This document shows, in pieces, positions 8,471 through 13,952 of a stretch of 13,952 nucleotides of DNA (positions are counted from its first letter, which is position 1; each line of letters starts with the position of its first letter). The DNA comes from Ramicandelaber brevisporus. Its lineage: Eukaryota; Kickxellomycota; Ramicandelaberales; Ramicandelaberaceae. The translations under genes and the position numbers were made by a program. Below the pieces are notes generated by a model that saw nothing but the letters and a program-made list of their open reading frames with translations, was not told the origin of the DNA and did not search any database. The stretch spans positions 32,630-46,581 of the forward strand of contig MU602791.1 of the NCBI GenBank assembly GCA_025201865.1, written 5' to 3'.

Positions 8471-8806
8471 ATGGCACAGACTATTCAAGGTGATCTTAGT
8501 GGACAAGGTACCGAGATTACTGGTGAATTCATGACCGAGCAAGGTCGCACCATTCGGACCACGATTCAACTGCAGAATCCTGTAAATGATTCATTCGAAG
8601 GACCTGATGCTGTTCTTGTGTCCGATAATCTCTATGATCTCGAAGGTGAATTCAAACTTGGACGCGACTCGGTGATTAATCCAGGAAGTCTTTATCTTGT
8701 GCTTCTGAATAACTCTGGTGTTACGGCGACGATTAGAGCCCGTGTTTTGCCGCCACTTTCAAGCCCCTTCCGCGAAGCAGGTACGGCTACTTTCACCATA
8801 CAATAG
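8471..8806 (+). CDS. Hypothetical 111-residue protein, probably beta-rich; not recognised
   Basis: The protein begins MAQTIQGDL and ends TATFTIQ. It has no Cys and no Trp, a single Lys, and no signal peptide or transmembrane segment. Alternating hydrophobic and polar residues (GSLYLVLLNN, TATIRARVL) suggest a compact beta-sandwich, which is inference. The start at 8471 is preferred over the in-frame ATG at 8351 because the intervening 40 codons look like a leader (Ser/His/Gln-rich from CT/CA-rich DNA) and because of the TATA-like box overlapping 8351. The gene is downstream of aminoacylase-1 on the same strand and convergent with the methyltransferase gene, 151 bases apart. A perfect GTAAGT donor overlaps its stop codon. 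I do not recognise the family. Confidence 0.7.
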   Translation: MAQTIQGDLSGQGTEITGEFMTEQGRTIRTTIQLQNPVNDSFEGPDAVLVSDNLYDLEGEFKLGRDSVINPGSLYLVLLNNSGVTATIRARVLPPLSSPFREAGTATFTIQ

Positions 8807-8846
8807 TAAGTTGTAATTCTCCATTAATATTCCTTTTCTTGAGCAG
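8806..8846 (+). other. Candidate 41-base intron beginning inside the stop codon
   Basis: The last G of the TAG stop (8804-8806) begins a consensus donor GTAAGT. A branch-like TTAAT (8824-8828), a pyrimidine run and GAGCAG ending at 8846 follow. Splicing would turn the stop from TAG into TAA and leave the protein unchanged. At 41 bases it is short but within the range of minimal introns known in some fungi. Confidence 0.35.
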
Positions 8847-8850
8847 AAAG

Positions 8851-8856
8851 AATAAA
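8851..8856 (+). terminator. Poly(A) signal AATAAA of the 111-residue gene
   Basis: An exact AATAAA lies 45 bases after the stop, followed by a GT-rich stretch. Confidence 0.6.
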
Positions 8857-8862
8857 AGGTGT

Positions 8863-8907
8863 TGCGAACGACACTCACGACGGCTATTATACGCATAAAT
8901 GACTAGT
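8863..8907 (+). repeat. Possible repeat copy B
   Basis: TGCGAACGACACTC (8863-8876) is identical to 13862-13875. Further similarity follows in both copies: ACGA, then ATTATA, then an AAAT, with small gaps. Both copies lie downstream of a plus-strand gene, 57 bases past the stop here and 102 bases past it in the other copy. Confidence 0.45.
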
Positions 8908-8941
8908 CGGACTACACAATCAATCAATCTGGCCTTTTAAT

Positions 8942-8947
8942 TTTATT
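8942..8947 (-). terminator. Poly(A) signal AATAAA of the methyltransferase gene
   Basis: TTTATT on the plus strand reads AATAAA on the minus strand, 11 bases after the TAG stop and within a run of AAT repeats. It faces the signal of the convergent gene at 8851. Confidence 0.5.
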
Positions 8948-8957
8948 ATTATTATTA

Positions 8958-9485
8958 CTACTCATCGGTCTTAAAGTCGTTAAACATGACTTTGTTACGC
9001 TCATTTGCCTGAACATATCCGTGTCCATCAAACTCTACGCCTTCCTTCTTCAGCTTGGCCCGCTTCGAATCCACCTTATTGCCTTCATCGTCCACACCCC
9101 AGTCGCCCTGGAATCCTCCAATGTAAAAGTCGCTAGCCACTACGCGATGGCAGGGGACTGGATTTGGTGCAAATGGATTCACTTTGAGGGCTTGGCCAAT
9201 TGACCGCGGCGAGCCACTTCCCAATGCATCAGCCAACGCCTTGTAGGTGGAGACTTTGCCAGCCGGAATCTGGGAGCAGAGGTCGTACACTTGGAATTGG
9301 AACGCAGTAACGGGGCGGCCGGTGTGGCGATTGATGAAGGACTTGCGAGCGACGGTGGTTGTGGGATAGTCGATGGTTGTGGTGATATCGTCGTCAACCG
9401 CAGCAGTAGCTGCGGTGGCGGTGGCGGTAGCTTCAGCGGCAGTAGCAGTGGCAGCAGTAGTAGTAGCAGCGATAGTCGTGGTCAT
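8958..9485 (-). CDS. MGT1: Methylated-DNA--[protein]-cysteine S-methyltransferase (O6-methylguanine-DNA methyltransferase)
   Basis: This enzyme removes the alkyl group from O6-alkylguanine in DNA by transfer to its own cysteine, a one-use repair reaction in the nucleus. The protein has 175 residues. Residues 1-45 are an Ala/Thr-rich low-complexity extension. The DNA-binding C-terminal domain begins near residue 58: the helix-turn-helix GKVSTYKALADALG (about 76-89) carries Tyr81, Arg94 in SPRSIGQAL corresponds to the base-flipping arginine finger, and PCHRV (111-115) holds the acceptor Cys112, so it is not an alkyltransferase-like protein. IGGFQG follows. The family's N-terminal domain is essentially absent, as in short forms. 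The hinge Asn103 is nine residues before Cys112, against eight in human MGMT. The ATG at 9485 is the first in frame; the upstream open frame begins only at a TTG (9542). The symbol follows the yeast name. Confidence 0.93.
   Translation of the reverse strand: MTTTIAATTTAATATAAEATATATAATAAVDDDITTTIDYPTTTVARKSFINRHTGRPVTAFQFQVYDLCSQIPAGKVSTYKALADALGSGSPRSIGQALKVNPFAPNPVPCHRVVASDFYIGGFQGDWGVDDEGNKVDSKRAKLKKEGVEFDGHGYVQANERNKVMFNDFKTDE
9403..9484 (-). repeat. Ala/Thr codon array at the methyltransferase N-terminus
   Basis: GCT/GCC/GCA and ACT/ACC/ACA codons alternate in imperfect trinucleotide-spaced units, giving an Ala/Thr-rich leader immediately after the start codon. It is unlike the rest of the gene in composition. 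Confidence 0.6.
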
Positions 9486-9724
9486 CTTGCGTGTTGGTAC
9501 AGGCGTTTGGTTGTATACAGCAGTTGAGTGATTTCGAAACAAACAAAAGGTAAGTCAAAGAAGCTCCAGATTACAAACAGCGGCAAGATCAGCGCGCAGC
9601 AAGTTGCAAGACAATATGCCACTTGCTGCGGACATCCATGCTTGCTTATGTAACTAACGGATGTGACACATTCCATTCAAACCAACAATAACATTAACAA
9701 CAAACTGGGTGTTTAAAATAGAGG
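9486..9724. promoter_or_regulatory. Intergenic region upstream of the methyltransferase gene
   Basis: This stretch of 239 bases separates the 3' end of the nuclear-protein gene from the methyltransferase start; both genes are on the minus strand. No exact AATAAA for the upstream gene is seen. No TATA box was identified. It must hold the methyltransferase promoter unless the two genes are cotranscribed. Confidence 0.4.
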
Positions 9725-11968
9725 TTAGGGCTGTTTACGAAGGCGTGCAGATGACCGAGTTACCCTGGATGTTGCTGGGGTGGTCACTGGTGCAGCATCT
9801 TGATCTTTGTCGCTGTCGTCATTATCAGAAGAATCATCATCACCGGCGCTGCTATCATCTTCGTCCTCAGTGTCTTGTTGTTCTTGTTTTTGCTCGGGTT
9901 GTTCATCGGTTGACCGCTTACTTCGTCGTCTGAGGCGCTCGTATCTTGCTGTAATTGCTGCACATTGATTCCGATATCCAGGCTGTATAGAAAGGTCAAA
10001 GTCGGTTGTGCGCTGCCGGTCTGGCTGTTTCAGTAAAAGGGATGTAGCATTCGAGAACTCATCCTTGAATCTTGGCATTGGCAGAGTTGGGTCGGCGTCG
10101 AGGATATGTGCCTTGAGACGAATCATGTGCGGCGTCAAGTGTTGTTGATGAGTAGAAGGAGTAGTAGGTACGATAGTAGCATGTTGAGGTCTGTATGCAG
10201 GTGTGGATGCGGATGCAGATGCAGTGGATGTAGATGTAGTGTGAGGTGGTGGCGGAACAGCTGTGGATATCACACGATTGCGCAGATGCCGTTTGTTTAC
10301 CAATGGTGAATCAACAACCGAAGGCGGAGGTGTGGCTCCCAAACCGAGTCCAGCCAGAATGGCATTTGTGCCAGATGCAGAGATGGATGCTGTAGATGAT
10401 GTTCTTGATATAGGTTTTGATGAAAATGGCGGTGAATGCGGCTGATGCTGTATACTTGAGCTCAGTCCCATATGAGCCGTCTGGTTTATTAATGGAGGCA
10501 GAGTAGTTGGCGATATTGCCGATGGCTGAGGTGAACCTGGTCTGCTGCTGCCCGCAAAACTGCCGGCACTGGCAATTGCCGCTGCAGTTGTATTGGAAGA
10601 CGCTGTAGCACCGCTCGGAATGCGTCTATTGATTTCCAAGTATTTGAGCTGCTCTCGTAGCATTTGGCGCTGATAATTAGCATGAGCAATAAGTTCAAGC
10701 TCACGGTTTCGAGCCATCTTCTCTGCGCGTTCATTCGATGAATGCATTTTGGCAAAGACTGATTCACTCAGATCTTCAATGGCGAGTGCCTGGTGATGGT
10801 GGTGATGGTGATGATGGTGTTGGTGTTGATGCGTTGAAGATGTCGAAGATGGAACTGGAGTGTCATGTTGGCGATGTTGATGACTCTGTTGTTGCTGGTT
10901 GGCTAATGTAGACAAGTATTTGGCCAAACCGTCACCGAGATAAACCATTGAATCTGGATCATCTGCTGCATCTCGCTTGAGTTTCGGGATGACTACATTG
11001 GGCCGAAACTGTGCCAAATCTGGCGGTGTTTGATGAATGTACTGATGCTGTTGTTGATGGTGGTGGTGTTGCTGGTGTTGCTGCTGCTGCTGTGTATGTA
11101 TGTTGCTGGCAAATGTTAGCCTCAGGTTTTTATAAGGATTGTCCAGTGGCCGAGGACCGGCTGAGGGAATATGAGCGAGTGCCTCTTGTAACCGCATATC
11201 GAGGCCGTGTCCTCTTCGTGGTGGCTGGACCCGCTTCTGGGTGATATCGGCTGCAATCTGCGCGCGTGTTCTTCGTATCCGCTTCTTCTTTGCCGATTCA
11301 GCAGCTGAATAGTTTCCACGACCATCTGATACTGAAAGCACAGCCTGGCCAGCATCCAGCTTTCGTCGCTTGCTTGGCCGCTCATTTTGAGATCCAGTTT
11401 CTGAAGTTGCTGTCGTTGTCGCTGTACCTCGTCTGCCATTGATAGTGACTGCAGACGATGCAGTATTGACGGCTCTTTGCTTGGATGAGCTCGCTACAAC
11501 CGCCACCTTTTGTCGTCTCCCTGGTTCCCTTCTCACAGGTGACGCCACAGTCGATGAGTTTGACAGCTGGACTTGCTCCAACGGCTCGATTGATTCGTCA
11601 CTCTCCGCAGTCTCCGCACTTTCAGCCACTTTGATTTGTTGTTGTTGTTTCTGTTGTTTCTGTTGCTTCGCCAACTTTAAAGTCTTTGAGCTGCTTGTTC
11701 TCATGCTCAGTAGCCTTGCCGGAGCTGGTACTGTACCGTTCCGCTTCGCTGCCAGCTTGATCTTTGGACTGGGTGGAATCTCAACAACTGTGCCTGACCG
11801 CGCCGCCTCCGATCGCGTCAATCGTCCCTTTGGCTGGACACTACTACTACCACCAACAACTGTTCCATTAACTACACCTGCAACCCTCTTCGCTGCCGCT
11901 GTCACACTCGTCGCTGTTGTCGCTGTTGTTGCTACTGTTGCTAATGACCGTCTTGTTACGGCTGTCAT
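9725..11968 (-). CDS. Nuclear-type low-complexity protein with NLS and acidic tail; not recognised
   Basis: The protein has 747 residues. Residues 1-190 are Ala/Thr/Ser-rich with a KQQKQQ run. A classical nuclear localisation signal (PSKRRKLD) lies near 195-205, and a second basic block (AKKKRIRRTR) near 225-235. Gln/His tracts occur at 293-309 and nine His at 384-392. Three segments look ordered: about 319-356 (RPNVVIPKLKRD ... YLGDGLAKYL), a helix at about 400-447 (MARNRELELIAHANYQRQ) and about 613-685 (MPRFKDEFSNATSLLL ... ARYERLRRRSKR). The C-terminus is strongly acidic (about 697-723) and ends in SSARLRKQP. This suggests a chromatin or transcription-complex subunit, which is inference. 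The 400-447 helix loosely resembles helices of histone-acetyltransferase scaffold subunits, but I cannot confirm it. The ATG at 11968 is the first in frame (open frame upstream begins with TTG at 12274) and has a CACACACAAA leader. Confidence 0.85.
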   Translation of the reverse strand: MTAVTRRSLATVATTATTATSVTAAAKRVAGVVNGTVVGGSSSVQPKGRLTRSEAARSGTVVEIPPSPKIKLAAKRNGTVPAPARLLSMRTSSSKTLKLAKQQKQQKQQQQIKVAESAETAESDESIEPLEQVQLSNSSTVASPVRREPGRRQKVAVVASSSKQRAVNTASSAVTINGRRGTATTTATSETGSQNERPSKRRKLDAGQAVLSVSDGRGNYSAAESAKKKRIRRTRAQIAADITQKRVQPPRRGHGLDMRLQEALAHIPSAGPRPLDNPYKNLRLTFASNIHTQQQQQHQQHHHHQQQHQYIHQTPPDLAQFRPNVVIPKLKRDAADDPDSMVYLGDGLAKYLSTLANQQQQSHQHRQHDTPVPSSTSSTHQHQHHHHHHHHHQALAIEDLSESVFAKMHSSNERAEKMARNRELELIAHANYQRQMLREQLKYLEINRRIPSGATASSNTTAAAIASAGSFAGSSRPGSPQPSAISPTTLPPLINQTAHMGLSSSIQHQPHSPPFSSKPISRTSSTASISASGTNAILAGLGLGATPPPSVVDSPLVNKRHLRNRVISTAVPPPPHTTSTSTASASASTPAYRPQHATIVPTTPSTHQQHLTPHMIRLKAHILDADPTLPMPRFKDEFSNATSLLLKQPDRQRTTDFDLSIQPGYRNQCAAITARYERLRRRSKRSTDEQPEQKQEQQDTEDEDDSSAGDDDSSDNDDSDKDQDAAPVTTPATSRVTRSSARLRKQP
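10793..10819 (-). repeat. CAC/CAT tract coding for nine consecutive His
   Basis: Nine CAC/CAT codons encode His384-His392 of the nuclear-type protein, preceded by alternating His-Gln. Poly-His tracts in other eukaryotic proteins have been linked to nuclear-speckle targeting; that role here is inference. Confidence 0.85.
11042..11092 (-). repeat. CAG/CAC tract coding for mixed Gln/His
   Basis: Seventeen consecutive Gln or His codons encode residues 293-309 of the nuclear-type protein, including five Gln and four His in a row. Confidence 0.85.
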
Positions 11969-12749
11969 TTTGTGTGTGTGTCTTTGTTGATTGATGGTCG
12001 TTGTCGCGGTGGCAGCAACAAACCTGAGACAGTGGTGAGCGGACGCGCAAGAGCCCCCGTGTGTGTTTGCCAAAGAGAGCAGCGTTTCACTCACGATCTT
12101 TACAATTATGCGTGTGTGGGTGTGCAAGTGAGCGACTGAATGAGTGAGGCAAGCGATCGATCGAAAAGAGTCTGTCCAGCGACCGCCGCTAGTGTCGCGA
12201 GATGTTTGTGTTGCGGTTTGTGGTCGATGGAGAAAACAAAAAAAAAAAACAAGCTCTCCAATTGTCCCACCCAAACTGGTAGAAAGGAGGTGTTATGTGT
12301 TTGTGTGTTACAACTGTTAGCAGCTTATCTCTCTCTCTCGTTTTATTTTTCTTTATTGGTACTCTCTGCACTTACACTTACACTAATCAAACCCTTTTAG
12401 TAGTTGTTTTAGTTGTTGTTTTTTCATATTTTGCATCAAGGATGACATCAATAACAATCTCCTAGCTATGAACATTCATATCCTTCGCGAGGAGTTGGGC
12501 TAATTGCGCGGAGGTAAATTGCCAATCAACACGAGGAGATGTCACACAATTCCCTACAAAGTACACTCTAACTATCTACGGAAACTGGGGAGGTTTGGCG
12601 AGATGACACGAAAGGCTTGTTTTCTTCTTCTCCATCCTTTCTTTACTCACCACCATCCTCTCTCTCAATTGATCGGTGTATCCCCATCTCTCCATCTCCA
12701 TCTATATCTCTCTTCTAGCCTGTTCACTCGCTCGTTCACCTGCCCAAAA
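11969..12749. promoter_or_regulatory. Divergent intergenic region between the nuclear-type gene and the secreted-protein gene
   Basis: This region of about 780 bases holds two divergent promoters. Next to the minus-strand gene lies a GT run (11971-11980), which reads as a CA-rich leader. Further right are a palindrome CGATCGATCG (12154-12163), a run of 12 A (12238-12249), a CT repeat (12330-12341) and a doubled ACTTAC unit (about 12369-12382). The last 110 bases before 12750 are strongly pyrimidine-rich, as expected for the leader of the secreted-protein gene. No gene was found here. An in-frame ATG at 12603 encodes only pyrimidine-driven Ser/Leu/His codons. Confidence 0.5.
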
Positions 12750-13760
12750 ATGCGCGTTGCAGCCATTTCTCTAATTCTGTGCCATGCATTGGGTGCTTTT
12801 ACTAACGCAGCACCGGTCAAAGCACCTCACCATACTCCTAACACCGTCTCACCCTCTAATCAACCACCATCTTTCGTTTCTGTTCCACCGTCACAGTTCC
12901 GCAAGCCTGACTCCACCAGCAGCAATGCTCTCATGAATGGCTTCAAGGGTGGTCTGGCTTCGTCTGGTGCTGCGCTTCTCTCCCCTCTCACCTCGCTACT
13001 TGATGACAGCGTTGGTGCATTGATGCAAGGTGAACCCAGTCTCATCATGTCTTCCCTGGCCGCCAACACTCCGTTTGCCTCCTCTATGATGGCTTCAAAC
13101 CCCACTGTCGCCAACGGCATCAACGCTCTCAATGTTCCAGTTGACGGCGCAACCAAGATTGCTGGACTGGGCAAGCCCAACGGTATTGGCACTCTGGGCG
13201 GTGCTGGTGGAGCCGGCTCACCTCTCAATGTTCTGGCAGGCAGTGTCACCAAGAACCATTTGCCACCAATCGACGCTTTGCCAAACATGGGTGGCCTAGG
13301 CGGCTTGTCCAATGCTGCCGGCTTGCTTGGCGTTGGCAAGATTCCCGCTGCTGATGGTGTATTGGACCAGCTGCCCGTGATGGGTGTGCCGCAGTTGCCA
13401 CCGCATCCACCTCCGGCTGTCGCTAGAGGCCGCGATGGCACTGAGATTCAAGTGCACAAGCGTGCACTCGGTCATGTCCAGGATGGCACCAGTGACCCAA
13501 CTGCGATCTTGGCACAGCCGTTTGGTGATATAGTGTCGCCTTTGACATTTGGAAAGTTGTTGGCAATCTTCCTGTCGTTCATTGTGCGCCATTTTAGTGG
13601 AATTGACTCATTGTCAAAGCCTAATCCGCCAGATGTAACAAGTGCTGAGTTAGAGCGACTGACTCGTATTCAAGACAATCAAATTTCACCAGAAGCCATC
13701 CAAGCTCTGAACCAAGCTATTGTTCAGTTCGTGCACACCACCACCGCTGCATCGCATTAA
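12750..13760 (+). CDS. Secreted low-complexity protein of 336 residues with signal peptide; not recognised
   Basis: The N-terminus is a clear signal peptide (MRVAAISLILCHALGAF, likely cleaved near residues 20-21), so the protein enters the secretory pathway. The mature part contains no Cys, Trp or Tyr; the only Cys is in the signal peptide. Residues about 22-55 are Pro/Ser-rich. The middle (about 60-225) is rich in Gly, Ala, Leu, Asn and Pro with loosely repeating GLGG/GLLG-type motifs. A dibasic Lys237-Arg238 could be a kexin-type processing site. A hydrophobic amphipathic-looking segment (FGKLLAIFLSFIVRHF) occupies about 267-282, followed by a hydrophilic C-terminal helix (about 297-325). 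I chose 12750 over the in-frame ATG at 12603 because it places the signal peptide at the start and the longer leader reads as pyrimidine-rich 5' UTR. It could be a cell-wall, spore or extracellular matrix protein. Function unknown. Confidence 0.82.
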   Translation: MRVAAISLILCHALGAFTNAAPVKAPHHTPNTVSPSNQPPSFVSVPPSQFRKPDSTSSNALMNGFKGGLASSGAALLSPLTSLLDDSVGALMQGEPSLIMSSLAANTPFASSMMASNPTVANGINALNVPVDGATKIAGLGKPNGIGTLGGAGGAGSPLNVLAGSVTKNHLPPIDALPNMGGLGGLSNAAGLLGVGKIPAADGVLDQLPVMGVPQLPPHPPPAVARGRDGTEIQVHKRALGHVQDGTSDPTAILAQPFGDIVSPLTFGKLLAIFLSFIVRHFSGIDSLSKPNPPDVTSAELERLTRIQDNQISPEAIQALNQAIVQFVHTTTAASH

Positions 13761-13773
13761 TAACATCTAAATC

Positions 13774-13905
13774 TAATTACTATACCAACTTTTCTGTTTT
13801 TAAAAAACTATTCATATCTACCGGTTTAGTTCACATGACATTCGGATTATTAGAACAGAGCTGCGAACGACACTCGCTACGATGATTATATGAGCAAATC
13901 CGCCT
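13774..13905 (+). repeat. Possible repeat copy C (contains blocks of both A and B)
   Basis: This stretch follows the secreted-protein stop codon and carries, in order, TAATTACTATA (13774-13784), GGTTTAGTTCACA (13823-13835), AACAGAG (13854-13860) and TGCGAACGACACTC (13862-13875), then an ATTATA-containing tail. The first three blocks match 8107-8187 and the last matches 8863-8907. No coding capacity was seen. Confidence 0.4.
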
Positions 13906-13931
13906 GGGTCCGGAATAGTTTCTCTGAAGTG

Positions 13932-13937
13932 AATAAA
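13932..13937 (+). terminator. Poly(A) signal AATAAA of the secreted-protein gene
   Basis: An exact AATAAA lies 172 bases after the stop codon at 13760. No closer canonical signal was seen. Confidence 0.45.
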
Positions 13938-13952
13938 ATGCAAATTAAAATA

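Noticed and set aside
9549-9721. Plus-strand intron-like signals (AGGTAAGT at 9549, AACTAAC near 9655, AATAG near 9721)
   Set aside because: There is no plus-strand gene here; the genes on both sides are on the minus strand. It could only matter as an antisense transcript.
11439-11990. 183-codon plus-strand frame opposite the nuclear-type gene
   Set aside because: It is an antisense frame over Ala/Thr and Gln-rich codons, with a Cys/Phe run that mirrors a Lys-Gln-Gln repeat.
12603-12749. Upstream in-frame ATG giving a 385-residue secreted protein
   Set aside because: It would bury the signal peptide inside the protein, and the added residues derive from pyrimidine-rich leader DNA.
12860-13441. 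193-codon minus-strand frame opposite the secreted-protein gene
   Set aside because: It is a shadow of a low-complexity coding region; its Pro/Ala/Gly-rich product resembles no family.

Overview
The window looks like a gene-dense stretch of a eukaryotic nuclear genome, most likely a fungus and possibly an early-diverging one. That placement is inference, made without any search. The signs are AATAAA-type poly(A) signals, pyrimidine-rich leaders, no Shine-Dalgarno sites, single-exon genes with short intergenic regions, long runs of Gln, Asn, Ser and His codons, a cytosolic aminoacylase-1, and a small secreted protein with a signal peptide. I saw no rRNA, tRNA, CRISPR array or recognisable transposase.

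Layout, left to right. (1) Bases 1-5849, minus strand: one uninterrupted reading frame of 1949 codons that runs off the left edge. It encodes a giant protein with a disordered Ser/Asn-rich N-terminus followed by long coiled coils. It has no stop inside the window, so an ORF caller that requires a stop would miss it. (2) 5850-6645: a divergent promoter region with opposed TTG and CAA repeats. (3) 6646-7899, plus: aminoacylase-1. (4) 7900-8470: an intergenic region with hairpins and a possible decayed repeat. (5) 8471-8806, plus: a 111-residue protein I do not recognise, with a possible minimal intron starting inside its stop codon. (6) 8958-9485, minus: O6-methylguanine-DNA methyltransferase, convergent with the previous gene. 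(7) 9725-11968, minus: a 747-residue nuclear-type low-complexity protein. (8) 11969-12749: a second divergent promoter region. (9) 12750-13760, plus: a 336-residue secreted protein with no Cys, Trp or Tyr in its mature part.

The six genes do not form a visible pathway. Two have a clear biochemical role: aminoacylase-1 recovers amino acids from N-acyl amino acids, and the methyltransferase repairs alkylated guanine. The other four are described from sequence features only.

For the upstream-extended readings, the in-frame extensions of the aminoacylase, methyltransferase, nuclear-protein and secreted-protein frames begin at TTG, not ATG. In the first three the start given here is the first in-frame ATG. 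For the secreted protein an in-frame ATG at 12603 exists and is rejected because the signal peptide begins at 12750.

The most unusual non-coding signal is a set of short colinear matches. Blocks at 8107-8187 and 8863-8907, which flank the 111-residue gene, both appear in one contiguous stretch at 13774-13905. A dispersed element or a shared 3'-UTR element would both fit, and chance is not excluded.
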